Source: Tannerellaceae bacterium | GTDB lineage: Bacteria; Bacteroidota; Bacteroidia; Bacteroidales; Tannerellaceae | NCBI GenBank assembly: GCA_031280645.1 | Contig: JAITGL010000026.1 | Coordinates: forward strand, 1 to 23,901 | Length of the DNA stretch: 23,901 nucleotides | Reading direction: 5' to 3' | Part shown: positions 15,301-23,242 of the stretch, in pieces | Numbering within the stretch: position 1 is the first letter of the stretch | How the letters are laid out: the number at the start of each line of letters is the position of its first letter | Position numbers and translations under genes: made by a program | Notes under the pieces: model-generated | What the model was told of the DNA's origin: nothing | What the model saw: only the letters and a program-made list of their open reading frames with translations | Databases searched by the model: none

Positions 15301-16726
15301 GGCGGAGAGGGACAGGTTCCTGATGTGGTCGGCTCCGCTGATGGACATGTATTCGGGGGATTATCATTACAGGAAAGACGGCCAGCCCGCGTGGGGGGAT
15401 GTGTTTATGAATATGTTCCATGCAGTGAATCCGGATTATCCCGGTTCGCCTGTCGTAGCGAACCATTTTACCTCCACCTTTGCCAACCGAAGCCTTTATC
15501 TTAACCTCGGAGATGCCTTTAACCTGAAAGTTGTAAGCACAAGTATAACCCGCGACAGCGTTCTCCGCTTCCCGCGAAGCGAAACCAATTACGGAAGCGG
15601 CGCTCTGTTGCGCGGCAACTCCGGTCGCTTTATCACCGACGGCGTATCTTATGACTACGATTATTTTGATCTACCCGTTAACGGAGGAGATATTTCAGGC
15701 AGCAATATAGTTCAAGTAGTGAATCCTTACATGGCTTATCTCAACTCAGACGATTTCATAGTCAGTAACTACCCCGACATACTTACCGGATGCTACGTCT
15801 GGGACGGCGAAGTCGGCAGTTCGCCAACCGCATTTGCCTATGCCGGCGGCAGCGATTACTACCGCATCGTTGCGAATACCACCTATATAGAGGAAGATCT
15901 ACGCTTTATTCCCCCGCTTCAATCTTTCTTCATAGTCAAGAATCAACCGATTTACACCCTTAGGATGTCCCACCTGTTTACAACCACCAAACCCGTCGCC
16001 TCCTACAACCTCCGCGCCTCGGTAAAATCGGGCGGAGCGCTGAACGTTACCCTCTCGGGCGCGAACAAAAAGGCCGGAGCCGCCATGGTATACGAGCCGA
16101 ACGCCAGCAACTTCGCAACAGACAGGATCGACATGCCGGCCGTTACCTACACAATCGACGGAGAATCTCCCCTTTCGCTCTATACATTCTCCACCGACAT
16201 GAAGCCCCTCGTGATCAACGCCAGCTCGATGTTCGACATAGTTCCGGTCTCCATCGGCCTGATCGCCTACAAGCCGGGCGAGTATACCCTTAAGTTCGAC
16301 GGGCTTTACAACTTCGGGTACGATGTTGCCTTAGTAGACGTTGCGCTGAACAAGCGGATAGAGCTTAGCCAATCGGTAGAGGAATATAAGTTCACCTTAA
16401 CAGGAGTTGCCGGATCTAATGTAATAGAGGTGAACAACCGCTTCAAGCTCTACTTAACTTACAACGGCAAAGGCATCATTTGGACTCCTGCCGAGGAGGC
16501 AAAGCCCAATCTTCTGAAAGTAACGGCGGAGCAGGGTTATATAAACGTATCGTCAACCTCCAGAGCAATTGCTTCATTGCAGGTGTACGACGCTTACGGC
16601 CGCAGCATCTACAACGAGAATGCCGTTTCGGGCGGCAGAAGAATCCCCGCCCCAGGCGGCGGCCTGTACATGGTAAAGGCGACAATAGGTGGAGAGACTA
16701 CGGTTGAGAAGGTTCTAATGAAATAA
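12305..16726 (+). CDS. giant FG-GAP repeat surface protein with T9SS C-terminal sorting domain (copy 2)
   Basis: A 1,473-residue paralogue of the protein at 2015-6385, colinear over its whole length. ATG 12305 gives MVGGCTITPPKIYKSL followed by the signal-peptide core AIAFALCLPLFSAQAQ. The odd N-terminus is encoded by the dyad and C7 tract, so a start at the ATT at 12338 (aligned with ATA in copy 1) is an alternative. FG-GAP turns are DIDGDGQTEL, DLDGDGYTEI, DFDLDGHLDV, DFNQDGVSEL and DIDNDGEAEI. The shared motif ARKVWNQYSYNAVNVNQDLT, a cadherin-like segment (VEIDVLANDVF), a long region without recognised domains (SGERMRWTGHVNNDWNHPGN) and a T9SS type A tail ending TTVEKVLMK follow. Export is by Sec then type IX, ending at the surface or outside. 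Identity to copy 1 is patchy, near-identical in some blocks. Ligand unknown. Confidence 0.92.
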   Translation: MVGGCTITPPKIYKSLAIAFALCLPLFSAQAQILDPPDNVMTNADCFGNVVGDIWTVTQAYQSSAVDFDLVHPILVGDIDGDGQTELLTTNVTLNPPYQYCATEVRVLNSSLARKRTINIAGLGFKPYRTNMMPLSAIGRVKWSNGKDTTIIVYRDSSNLLRILNNQGVLMATSNAVCTDASVSSPAPAPAVGPLKTAIAISLADLDGDGYTEIVSGNRVFAAETGRWLAHVNLSSYPGLYGINHGWDNNLQQVAVADVLNAGYQQIAIGCNLFRATNLTNRNATASTAMTRVAYFSNPTMYDGTTPPNSDGCTQVVDFDLDGHLDVVVSTVKRVATTRNAGNIGYVYVWSPYRNQIIASRTIPYIYKKGVPFVGNINKTPYPEIVFIHGPTLGDAPDANQFITALSYSYSATNHTQLNIFWQLEHDDTSGATGLTLFDFNQDGVSELVYRDTRSLRIINGSKISHTTGLDINYVYDLLTVAVGSTTGFEYTTIADIDNDGEAEIIVSGPTTENALMGPIRIFKSGLTGRWAPARKVWNQYSYNAVNVNQDLTIPKKPFNVGTVFPGKTSSSSDDVRPFNSFLEQQTLLNENGNPLWTLPDIGYQSPSFTYTTTNDRVSISVTIKNSGDNELKSPLYISLYTKAGSVETFKQAVTSTGTIAIGGTKTWSYNINNIANWLPADSIIVYLNRDGASGYVQEECKYGNNRFGESIAKLRPHLLDDTQTVQIFHSVEIDVLANDVFPAGYINSLSQFKLIDSVTMQPRNGKLVGVGSKADSRLVYINEGSKNLTSNQIDSFQYRIRLPGGSGGTAKAYIYILEDENGGTGCVNQSYTVKLKARPSGTGFDWSVKTSHPPYVYVLVPYFNTTITSLKPDTTFLIKPKSVGNASQLWNLAGGFPSAFFTVHGAQSGERMRWTGHVNNDWNHPGNWVWVRSAGESPVTFLPGRCTDVTIPSGVNNFPELGPELARCRNIAMLDRAMLKNPHMLDYTAASVEIKLKPAERDRFLMWSAPLMDMYSGDYHYRKDGQPAWGDVFMNMFHAVNPDYPGSPVVANHFTSTFANRSLYLNLGDAFNLKVVSTSITRDSVLRFPRSETNYGSGALLRGNSGRFITDGVSYDYDYFDLPVNGGDISGSNIVQVVNPYMAYLNSDDFIVSNYPDILTGCYVWDGEVGSSPTAFAYAGGSDYYRIVANTTYIEEDLRFIPPLQSFFIVKNQPIYTLRMSHLFTTTKPVASYNLRASVKSGGALNVTLSGANKKAGAAMVYEPNASNFATDRIDMPAVTYTIDGESPLSLYTFSTDMKPLVINASSMFDIVPVSIGLIAYKPGEYTLKFDGLYNFGYDVALVDVALNKRIELSQSVEEYKFTLTGVAGSNVIEVNNRFKLYLTYNGKGIIWTPAEEAKPNLLKVTAEQGYINVSSTSRAIASLQVYDAYGRSIYNENAVSGGRRIPAPGGGLYMVKATIGGETTVEKVLMK
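12311..12333 (+). promoter_or_regulatory. G5/TTGTACAATTA/C7 dyad near the start of giant gene 2
   Basis: GGGGG (12311-12315), TTGTACAATTA and seven C (12327-12333) form an imperfect inverted repeat with the palindrome TTGTACAA inside. It is the counterpart of 1990-2012, with a C-run two bases shorter. If translation starts at ATG 12305 the element is coding. Confidence 0.45.
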
Positions 16727-16773
16727 TGCCCGGCGTATAATTATGACATTCCCTATTCTGTGTAACAATGAAA

Positions 16774-16808
16774 GCGGCCGGCGCGTTTGTGTAGCGTCGG
16801 CCGGCCGC
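16774..16808. other. GC-rich hairpin after giant gene 2
   Basis: GCGGCCGGC (16774-16782) pairs with the arm ending CCGGCCGC (16801-16808). It is the counterpart of 6431-6468 with conserved flanks, but the loop sequence differs, so the fold rather than the sequence looks preserved. Confidence 0.55.
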
Positions 16809-16880
16809 GAAACTTAGTATAGAAATATCGTTATCAAAAAATAATCTACTTGCGTCAAATCTATTTAATGTGTTAGCAGA

Positions 16881-16927
16881 GGCCGGAGAGAAAATTCAGA
16901 AAAGCAGCTCTCCGGCCCATTTTTTTT
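16881..16927 (+). terminator. rho-independent terminator of giant gene 2
   Basis: GGCCGGAGAG (16881-16890) pairs with CTCTCCGGCC (16908-16917), followed by an eight-base T-run (16920-16927). Nearly identical to the terminator at 6546. It separates this gene from the convergent ahcY. Confidence 0.87.
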
Positions 16928-16930
16928 ATC

Positions 16931-18352
16931 TCAATACCTATAATGATCCGCCTTATAAGGCCCATTAATATCCACTCCGATATATTCGGCCTGGCTCGGA
17001 GTCAGCCGGGTGAGCTTAACGTCGAGGCGGTTGAGATGGAGGCGGGCCACTTCTTCGTCGAGATGTTTCGGCAAGCGGTAAACGCCGGTGGCGTATGGCT
17101 TTTGCCAAAGCTCGAGCTGGGCCAGCGTTTGGTTGGTAAACGAATTACTCATCACAAACGAAGGATGCCCCGTTGCGCAACCCAGATTAACCAGCCTCCC
17201 TTCGGCAAGCAGGAATATGCTATGGCCTCCGGCCGGAAACGTATACTTGTCTACCTGCGGCTTTATCTGCGTATGAGCAACGCCCGGCAGCGAAACCAGA
17301 CGGTCAACCTGTATCTCGTTGTCGAAGTGGCCTATGTTGCACACTATGGCCTGGTCTTTCATAGCCTGCATATGCTCAAGGGTGATGATGTCGCGATTGC
17401 CCGTAGCGGTTACAAATATGTTGGCCTCGCGCACGGCTTCTTCCATGGTGGTTACTTCAAATCCTTCCATGGCGGCCTGGAGGGCGCAGATGGGATCAAT
17501 CTCGGTAATGATGACTCGGGCTCCGTAAGAGCGCATCGAGTGCGCGCATCCCTTGCCCACGTCGCCATATCCGGCCACTACCACTACTTTGCCGGCCACC
17601 ATCACGTCGGTTGCGCGCTTGATTCCGTCGGCCAGCGACTCGCGGCAGCCGTAAAGGTTATCGAACTTCGATTTTGTAACCGAGTCGTTCACGTTAATGG
17701 CCGGAAACAGCAGCTCGCCCTTTTCCATCATTTGGTATAAGCGATGCACGCCGGTGGTGGTTTCCTCCGAAACTCCTTTCATCTCCTTTTGGGTGCGATG
17801 CCAGCGAGAGCCGTCGTCGGCTAAGATGCGTTTAATGGTTTGGAGGATAACTGCCTCCTCGTGCGAGGCGGGCTTACGGTCGAGAAACGCCGGGTTGTTC
17901 TCTGCCTTATATCCCCAATGGATAAGCAAGGTAGCGTCGCCTCCGTCGTCAACAATGAGGTGAGGCCCCTTGCCGTCCGGAAAGCGGAGGGCCATGTCGG
18001 TACACCACCAATACTCCTCGAGCGATTCGCCTTTCCAGGCGAATACCGGTATGCCGGCGGCGGCAATAGCGGCGGCGGCATGATCCTGGGTGGAGAAAAT
18101 GTTGCAGCTTGCCCAGCGAACATCGGCGCCCAGCTCAACTAACGTTTCGATAAGCGCTGCCGTTTGAACCGTCATGTGCAGCGAGCCGGTGATGCGCGCG
18201 CCCCGCAGCGGCTTGTCGGCGGAATAACGCTTACGCAGGGCCATCAGCCCCGGCATTTCGTGTTCGGCAATTTCAATTTCCTTGCGGCCGAAATCAGCCA
18301 AACTCATATCCGCCACTTTGAAGGGCGGAGTAGTTGAAAACAATTCTGACAT
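16931..18352 (-). CDS. ahcY: S-adenosylhomocysteine hydrolase
   Basis: A 473-residue cytosolic enzyme that reversibly splits S-adenosylhomocysteine into adenosine and homocysteine with bound NAD+, clearing the by-product of methyl transfer. Visible residues include H59 in GSLHM, the DDGGD block at 135-139, E197 in SEETTTG, K227 and D231 in [11 protein letters not shown], the NAD-binding loop GYGDVGKG (261-268), CNIGHFDNE, and the conserved C-terminus PYKADHYRY whose tyrosine reaches the neighbouring subunit's NAD site. Length is that of the longer bacterial form. The start ATG at 18352 lies 33 bases after a TATCTTTG box. It is convergent with giant gene 2 and appears to be its own transcription unit. 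The 216 bases to its right hold no convincing gene. Confidence 0.97.
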   Translation of the reverse strand: MSELFSTTPPFKVADMSLADFGRKEIEIAEHEMPGLMALRKRYSADKPLRGARITGSLHMTVQTAALIETLVELGADVRWASCNIFSTQDHAAAAIAAAGIPVFAWKGESLEEYWWCTDMALRFPDGKGPHLIVDDGGDATLLIHWGYKAENNPAFLDRKPASHEEAVILQTIKRILADDGSRWHRTQKEMKGVSEETTTGVHRLYQMMEKGELLFPAINVNDSVTKSKFDNLYGCRESLADGIKRATDVMVAGKVVVVAGYGDVGKGCAHSMRSYGARVIITEIDPICALQAAMEGFEVTTMEEAVREANIFVTATGNRDIITLEHMQAMKDQAIVCNIGHFDNEIQVDRLVSLPGVAHTQIKPQVDKYTFPAGGHSIFLLAEGRLVNLGCATGHPSFVMSNSFTNQTLAQLELWQKPYATGVYRLPKHLDEEVARLHLNRLDVKLTRLTPSQAEYIGVDINGPYKADHYRY

Positions 18353-18385
18353 AAGTTTTTGAATATTATTTGTTAATTAATTTCA

Positions 18386-18393
18386 CAAAGATA
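18386..18393 (-). promoter_or_regulatory. -7 box of ahcY
   Basis: The minus strand reads TATCTTTG, a perfect TAnnTTTG, 33 bases upstream of the ahcY ATG. The nearest TTG is 26 bases further upstream, longer than usual. Confidence 0.6.
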
Positions 18394-18568
18394 ATTACTT
18401 CTGATTGAGATTGGTTGCGCAAGACCGGCAATAGCTTTATTACAACGGCGCGCCGCGCCGGGTTAACCTGGATAAGGTTGCCGTATGCCTCGCCCTCGTT
18501 AGCCTTGCCGCAACGATATGCAGGCGCCGGTTGCGACATTAAAAGATAAGCGGCTTGAGCAATGTTTG

Positions 18569-19759
18569 TCAACTTCCAAACCGGTAAAACCACCTCGCCA
18601 TCCTTATTCCTCCTCTCACAAGCAAGGGCTCTAATCGCGAGGACACTTTGCGGAGTTCTTTGGGGATTGGGATGCTTTGTGGACAATGGCGTTCGCATTT
18701 GCCGCAACGGATGCAAGTACGCGGGCCGCGGGGTTTCTCGCTTACGGCGGCGGTACTTGTGAGTAGCTGATGGATTCCGGTTACGAGGCCTTGGGCAAAG
18801 CTGGCGTTATAAGCGGCGAAACATTCGGGGATGTTGATGCCCTGGGGGCAGGGCATGCAGTAGTTGCAGCCGGTACAGCGTATGCGGTAGGCTTTGGCAA
18901 TAGCGTTGAGTACTTGTGCGAATACCTCGGTTTCCTCTGAGGAGAGCGGGCTGAAGGTAGAGGCCGTGCGGATGTTCTCGCGCATTTGGGCGGTTGTGTT
19001 CATCCCGCTCAATACGCAGGTTACTTCGGGTTGGTTCCACAGCCAGCGGAGGCCCCATGCCGCAGGCGATAGCGCCGGATCAACACGGGCAAAGAGGCGG
19101 ACGGCTTCCGACGGCAGTCCGGTTGCCAAGCGGCCGCCGAGGAGAGGTTCCATTACTATGACGGGAACGCCCCGGGCTGCGGCGGCTTTCAGGCCTTCGC
19201 GCCCTGCCTGGTAGGTCTCGTTGGCGTAATTGTATTGTATCTGGCAAAAATCCCAGTCGGCCATGGCAAGGATCTTGGGGAACTCGCGCCCGGAGCCGTG
19301 GAACGAGAAGCCGGCGCGGCGTATCTTGCCTTCCTTTTTCTTGTCGGCAATCCATTCCATTATTCCGTAGTCGATAAATGTTTGGCATTGCATCGAGTCG
19401 GTGAGCATATGGAGGAGGTAATAGTCGATATAGTCGGTTTTAAGTCGCTCGAGCTGGCGGTTGAAAAAGCGGTCGAAGCTTTCGGGGCCTTTGCAGGCGA
19501 TAAGGGGCAGCTTGGTGGCTATGTTCACTCCGGCGCGCAGGCTATTCCGGCGGAGTATCTTGCCCAAGGTTTCTTCGCTTCCCGAATATATGTAAGCGGT
19601 GTCGAAATAATTAACGCCTCCGTTAACGGCTTCGATTATCATACGCTCGGTTTCGTTCATGCTGCGTGAAAAACGCATGCAGCCAAGTCCGAGGATAGAG
19701 AGTTTGTCCGACGGATATTTGCCGGCTCTGTACTGCATTTGCGGAGTATCTCTTTCCAT
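18569..19759 (-). CDS. aldo/keto reductase with C-terminal 2[4Fe-4S] ferredoxin domain
   Basis: A 396-residue fusion. Residues 1-290 form an aldo/keto reductase barrel with the expected tetrad D53 (VNYFDTAYIYSG), Y58, K83 (ATKLP) and H117 (YYLLHML). Residues 291-370 carry two cysteine clusters, CTGCNYCMPCP (295-304) and CIRCGKCERHCP (349-359), typical of a ferredoxin-like domain, so electrons may pass between NAD(P)H and iron-sulfur centres. Many anaerobes, Bacteroidales included, carry such proteins; substrates are mostly unknown. ATG 19759 is taken as start, but ATG 19738 (MQYRAGKYPS) fits the family N-terminus better. It begins 26 bases after the symporter's stop, so the two probably form an operon, with TA-rich direct repeats in the gap. 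Confidence 0.9.
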   Translation of the reverse strand: MERDTPQMQYRAGKYPSDKLSILGLGCMRFSRSMNETERMIIEAVNGGVNYFDTAYIYSGSEETLGKILRRNSLRAGVNIATKLPLIACKGPESFDRFFNRQLERLKTDYIDYYLLHMLTDSMQCQTFIDYGIMEWIADKKKEGKIRRAGFSFHGSGREFPKILAMADWDFCQIQYNYANETYQAGREGLKAAAARGVPVIVMEPLLGGRLATGLPSEAVRLFARVDPALSPAAWGLRWLWNQPEVTCVLSGMNTTAQMRENIRTASTFSPLSSEETEVFAQVLNAIAKAYRIRCTGCNYCMPCPQGINIPECFAAYNASFAQGLVTGIHQLLTSTAAVSEKPRGPRTCIRCGKCERHCPQSIPIPKELRKVSSRLEPLLVRGGIRMARWFYRFGS

Positions 19760-19785
19760 TATATATATACCTATTATATATACCG

Positions 19786-21066
19786 CTATTCGGCTCCTGT
19801 ATTTTTATGAACCATACAGGCCACTACCGCGTCGCCGGTTACGTTTACCGAGGTGCGCAGCATATCGAGCGGACGGTCAACGCCTATTATCAGCGCCAAG
19901 CCTTCGGCCGGAATACCTACCGAGGTGAGAACCATTGCAAGTATAACATAGCTGCCGCCCGGAATACCGGGAGTGCCGATTGAGGAGAGTACCGTCATCA
20001 CAAGTATCGTGGCTATTTGCATCCATCCCAGATCAACTCCCATTGCCTGCGCGATAAACAGCGTGGCTATAGCCTGGTAGCACGAAGTGCCGTCCATATT
20101 AATAGTAACGCCCACGGGAAGTACAAACGACGCAACGCTTTTCGACACGCCGAGCTTATTTTCCACCGCATCCATAGTTACCGGAAGCGTTACGGCGCTG
20201 CTGCTCGTTGTAAAGGCGAAGAGCTGCACGGGATACATGGCCTTAACAAAGTCTTTTGCCCGCAAAGGCGACATGAACCGTATTATCAGCGGATAAAAAA
20301 CATACATGATAAGCATCAGAGCCGCAACCACAGTTATTGTATAAAGCCCCAAGGCAACGAATATGCTGCCGTTGCTCCCGAAGCCCGCCACAAGCTCCGC
20401 CATGAGCGCGGCAACCCCAAACGGAGCAAGCGATATTATCCAGCTCACCATTTTAAGGATTATCTCGTTCAAGCCGTCGAACAAGTCGATTACAACTTTT
20501 ATCCTCTCGCGAGCTATAACCAATGCGGCGCAAGCAAAGAACACGGCGAAGAATATCACCTGGAGCGTTCGCGAATTGTCGGTAAAGGCCGAGGTTATAT
20601 TGGCCGGAACAACCTCGTCGAGAAAGCTAAGCGGGCCTTTGCGCTGCATCTCGCCGGCTTCGAGAGCCTTTTCGGCAATAGAGCTTTGGTATGCCTCGCT
20701 TATACGGCCGGCCGCCTCGCCGTCGACCAGCGCACCTGGCCGCACCGCCGCCGCCATCCCTATCCCGAAGGCAACCGAGGCGGCAATGAAAACAAGGTAG
20801 AGGAAGATAGTTCTGCCCCCAAGGCGGGAAAAACGATTCATGTCGAGCAAGCCCGTTACTCCCTTCACAAGCGTTACAAATATTAGCGGCACGGCAATAA
20901 GCTGAAGCAAGCGGATAAAGAGCTTACCCCAAGGCGCAACCCAGTCGCCTATCAGGCGTTCCGCCCCGAAGCTTATAGCCGAAAGGCCGATGATAACGCC
21001 GGCAACCATGCCGATAAGTATTTTAACATAGAGAGGAATACGGGTAGTAATCTGTTGTATCTTCAT
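19786..21066 (-). CDS. DAACS-family proton/sodium:dicarboxylate or glutamate symporter
   Basis: An inner-membrane secondary transporter, 426 residues from ATG 21066 (MKIQQITTRIPLYVKILIGM); starts at 21078 and TTG 21090 are possible but fit less well. Family motifs are clear: IRLLQLIAVPLIFVTLVKGV in the N-half, the serine-rich re-entrant loop FTTSSSAVTLPVT, the NMDGTSCYQA motif of TM7, the IGTPGIPGG loop, and VDRPLDMLRTSVNVTGDA in TM8, whose Asp and Asn bind the substrate. Family members import aspartate, glutamate, succinate, fumarate or malate with H+ or Na+. The Arg in DRPLDMLRT resembles the amino-acid-transporting branch, so acidic amino acids are plausible, though not certain. Likely first gene of an operon with the downstream aldo/keto reductase, and divergent from mscS. 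Confidence 0.93.
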   Translation of the reverse strand: MKIQQITTRIPLYVKILIGMVAGVIIGLSAISFGAERLIGDWVAPWGKLFIRLLQLIAVPLIFVTLVKGVTGLLDMNRFSRLGGRTIFLYLVFIAASVAFGIGMAAAVRPGALVDGEAAGRISEAYQSSIAEKALEAGEMQRKGPLSFLDEVVPANITSAFTDNSRTLQVIFFAVFFACAALVIARERIKVVIDLFDGLNEIILKMVSWIISLAPFGVAALMAELVAGFGSNGSIFVALGLYTITVVAALMLIMYVFYPLIIRFMSPLRAKDFVKAMYPVQLFAFTTSSSAVTLPVTMDAVENKLGVSKSVASFVLPVGVTINMDGTSCYQAIATLFIAQAMGVDLGWMQIATILVMTVLSSIGTPGIPGGSYVILAMVLTSVGIPAEGLALIIGVDRPLDMLRTSVNVTGDAVVACMVHKNTGAE

Positions 21067-21091
21067 ATAATATTGCATTTTACGTTGCAAG

Positions 21092-21099
21092 CAAAGTTA
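21092..21099 (-). promoter_or_regulatory. -7 box of the symporter operon
   Basis: The minus strand reads TAACTTTG (fits TAnnTTTG), 25 bases before ATG 21066. This close placement argues for the 21066 start over the TTG at 21090. No clear -33 element. Confidence 0.5.
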
Positions 21100-21112
21100 T
21101 TGTTTTTTCAGT

Positions 21113-21120
21113 TACATTTG
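21113..21120 (+). promoter_or_regulatory. -7 box of mscS
   Basis: TACATTTG fits TAnnTTTG, 47 bases before the mscS ATG. Only 13 bases separate it from the opposite -7 box, so the two promoters overlap. Confidence 0.5.
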
Positions 21121-21167
21121 CCGCACACGAATAATATGTCAAACAATTTAACTGCAAATTTCAAATC

Positions 21168-22001
21168 ATGAACTTATCCGAAGTAGAATCTTTCTTCAAC
21201 GTGAACGGCTTTACAAACAACATCATCTCCCAGGGAGTAAACCTTGGGCTGCTTATACTTAAAGCCGCGGCCATCTTTCTTGCAGGGCGCCTCGTAATAA
21301 ATCTCGTAAACAAGATAGTGCGCCGCGTGCTCGAAAAGCGCAACGTCGACCCTTCCATCAAGTCGTTCCTTTCAAGCATGATAAACGCGCTGCTTGTTAT
21401 CCTCCTCCTTATATCCATCGTAGGAGCGCTGGGAGTAGAAACCACTTCGTTTGCAGCCCTGCTCGCATCGGCAGGCATAGCTATCGGAATGGCCCTTAGC
21501 GGAAACCTCTCAAACTTTGCCGGCGGATTACTGATCCTGCTTTTCAAGCCCTTCCGCGTGCACGACTATATAGTTGCCCAAGGAACCGAAGGAACCGTTA
21601 ACGAAATACAGATCTTCCACACCGTGTTGCGCACCGCCGACAACCGCCTTGTATATATCCCCAACGGAGCCTTGAGCAGCGGAGTAGTAACCAACTATAA
21701 CGTTGACCGCCGCCGCATAGAATGGATATTCGGCGTTGACTACGGATCAGACTACGAGCAGGTAAAAAGCATAGTAAACGCCCTGTTCAAAAGCGACGCC
21801 CGCGTACTATCCGACCCCGAACCCTTCGTAGCCCTTCACGCCCTTGCCGACAGCAGCGTTAACATCGTGGTAAGAGTATGGGTAAAAGCCCCCGACTATT
21901 GGGCGGTATACTTCGACTTTAACCGATGCCTTTACGAACGCTTCAACGCCGCCGGCATCAGCTTCCCCTTCCCGCAGCTCACCATCCACGGCGCAAAATA
22001 A
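21168..22001 (+). CDS. mscS: small-conductance mechanosensitive channel (MscS family)
   Basis: A 277-residue inner-membrane channel close to the size of E. coli MscS (286). Three membrane helices are visible (about 24-46, 70-90 and 96-122). The pore helix reads LASAGIAIGMALSGNLSNFA, with the Gly/Ala packing typical of the family, and runs into GGLLILLFKPFRVHDYI, the signature leading to the cytoplasmic beta-domain. Later family blocks are EGTVNEIQIFHTVLRTADNR, YIPNGALSSGVVTNYN and the C-terminal FPFPQLTIHG. The protein opens under membrane tension and releases solutes in osmotic downshock. It has its own promoter, divergent from the symporter, and is followed by a strong bidirectional terminator. 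Confidence 0.94.
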   Translation: MNLSEVESFFNVNGFTNNIISQGVNLGLLILKAAAIFLAGRLVINLVNKIVRRVLEKRNVDPSIKSFLSSMINALLVILLLISIVGALGVETTSFAALLASAGIAIGMALSGNLSNFAGGLLILLFKPFRVHDYIVAQGTEGTVNEIQIFHTVLRTADNRLVYIPNGALSSGVVTNYNVDRRRIEWIFGVDYGSDYEQVKSIVNALFKSDARVLSDPEPFVALHALADSSVNIVVRVWVKAPDYWAVYFDFNRCLYERFNAAGISFPFPQLTIHGAK

Positions 22002-22024
22002 GAATAGAGTTACCGTTACATAAA

Positions 22025-22068
22025 CGGCGCAGGCTTAACGGATAATATGGTTCGTTAAACCTGCGCCG
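22025..22068. terminator. bidirectional terminator between mscS and the MerR gene
   Basis: CGGCGCAGGCTTAACG (22025-22040) pairs with CGTTAAACCTGCGCCG (22053-22068) with one mismatch, around a 12-base loop. The T-rich CTTTATTAT follows on the plus strand; the minus side is less T-rich. It serves both convergent genes. Confidence 0.8.
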
Positions 22069-22102
22069 CTTTATTATCAGGCCGCAGAGCTCGATTAAAG
22101 GT

Positions 22103-22453
22103 TCAGTTCAGGCCGTCGAAAGCATCCTTAAGCCGCTGCAATTCGCTGCGTATTTCTTTAAGCTCAACTATAATCTCAGCCTGCCGGCTCGTTTCTTTCG
22201 GCTTAACCTTAAGCTTTGCCCTGGCCCCTTCGAGCGTCATCTTCTGATCTTTCACCAGAAACCGGATATCGCGCAGCACGTCGATATCAGCCCGCGTATA
22301 CCTCCGCGACCCTTTCTTCCCATCCATCTGCGGCCTCAGAATCTCAAACTCCCTCTCCCAAAACCGCAGCGTAGATTCGGGCAAATCAAGCATCTTAGCA
22401 ACTTCGCCGATAGAGAAAAACCTCTTTAAATCTTTATCCTTACGTAAAACCAT
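22103..22453 (-). CDS. small MerR-family transcription regulator
   Basis: 116 residues from ATG 22453 (MVLRKDKDLKRFFSIGEVAK), chosen over an ATG nine codons upstream because a -7 box at 22478-22485 would overlap the longer start. The N-terminal winged helix-turn-helix is clear: FSIGEVAKMLDLPESTLRFW, then EREFEILRPQMDGKKGSRRY and TRADIDVLRDIRFLVKD. A coiled coil of about 30 residues (EIIVELKEIRSELQRLKDAF) should dimerise it. No metal-binding cysteines or effector domain are present. This short type is common in Bacteroidetes, usually with unknown targets. The region upstream of its promoter holds the 43-bp palindromic repeat array. Confidence 0.9.
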   Translation of the reverse strand: MVLRKDKDLKRFFSIGEVAKMLDLPESTLRFWEREFEILRPQMDGKKGSRRYTRADIDVLRDIRFLVKDQKMTLEGARAKLKVKPKETSRQAEIIVELKEIRSELQRLKDAFDGLN

Positions 22454-22477
22454 CTTTCCATATAATAATATTTCCGG

Positions 22478-22485
22478 CAAATATA
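22478..22485 (-). promoter_or_regulatory. -7 box of the MerR gene
   Basis: The minus strand reads TATATTTG (fits TAnnTTTG), 24 bases before ATG 22453. No -33 TTG seen. Confidence 0.5.
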
Positions 22486-22617
22486 GAGAGTTATATCAGG
22501 AAATCGGAAGTTTCGGATTAAATAAAGATCCTCCGCTCATCCTTAAAATAATTTCTAAAACACGCTTAATATTTTTTTCGGTTCATCTCCAAAAAAAAGT
22601 TTGACCGACCGGAGTCA

Positions 22618-22917
22618 CTCCGAAACCTCCATTGAGAACTCAATGGGGCTTTCGGAGTGTATCGGAAACCTCCATTGAGAACTCAATGGGGGGTTCGGAG
22701 AGTGTCGGAAACCTCCATTGAGAACTCATTGGGGGTTTCGGAGAGTGTCGGAAACCTCCATCGAGAACTCAATGAAGGTTTCGGAGAGTGCAGGAAACCT
22801 CCATTGAGAACTCAATGAGGGTTTCGGAGAGTGCAGGAAAGCCCCATTGAGAACTCATTGGATGTTTCGGAGCCAGTCGGAAACCTTCATTGAGAAGTCA
22901 ATCGGGGTTTCGGAATC
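22618..22917. repeat. seven tandem 43-bp palindromic repeats
   Basis: The core ATTGAGAACTCA (with small changes) starts at 22631, 22674, 22717, 22760, 22803, 22846 and 22889, an exact 43-bp period. Each unit is itself an inverted repeat: the arm CGGAAACCTCCATTGAG, an AA turn, then CTCAATGGGGGTTTCGG, with about seven linker bases (GAGTGTC-like) between units. Sequence changes occur mainly in the arms; some keep pairing. The array lies between the MerR gene promoter and transposase remnants. It contains no gene. Confidence 0.93.
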
Positions 22918-23046
22918 AATCGGAAGCTTTAATATGTTTTTGGGAGGCGAGAGATACCATTAACTATTGGCTTATTAAATTTACACCTGAGCCTCGAACG
23001 GTTCCGGTACAAGCGAGAAATCCCCGTCTAAATACGCGCCGACGCT

Positions 23047-23227
23047 ATGAAGAGCCGATCAATGCAGGCATATTATAACGCATTACTATTTAAGGTCGCT
23101 TGGAGGGAGAGCGTTCCTTGCAGTATATTTACACAATAAGGCAAAGAATCCGGGCATAGGCGGGAAGAAGCTTTGGTATATGTATCGTGACCGTTTTGGG
23201 AAATATAGTAAAGCGAGTATGTCTTAA
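23047..23227 (+). pseudogene. remnant of an IS3-family OrfB-like transposase N-terminus
   Basis: Pieces in three frames resemble the helical N-terminus of IS3-family OrfB transposases: MKSRSMQAYYNAL (from 23047), GRLEGERSLQYIYTIR (from 23094), then KNPGIGGKKLWYMYRDRFGK (from 23144), ending in a stop at 23225-23227. The order and the NPGIGG-KLW-MYR motif fit the family, where 'RQ-NPG-GG-KLW' precedes the rve catalytic domain. The catalytic domain is missing. At least two frameshifts are needed, so it is dead. Identification rests on memory of the motif. Confidence 0.55.
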
Positions 23228-23242
23228 AAGTTCGCAAGCGAT

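Noticed and set aside
18366..18568. Minus-strand ORF between ahcY and the aldo/keto reductase
   Set aside because: It overlaps the reductase in another frame, shows no recognisable motif, and covers the ahcY -7 box.
22618..22917. CRISPR array
   Set aside because: Only about seven bases separate the repeats, they are similar rather than unique, and no cas gene is present.
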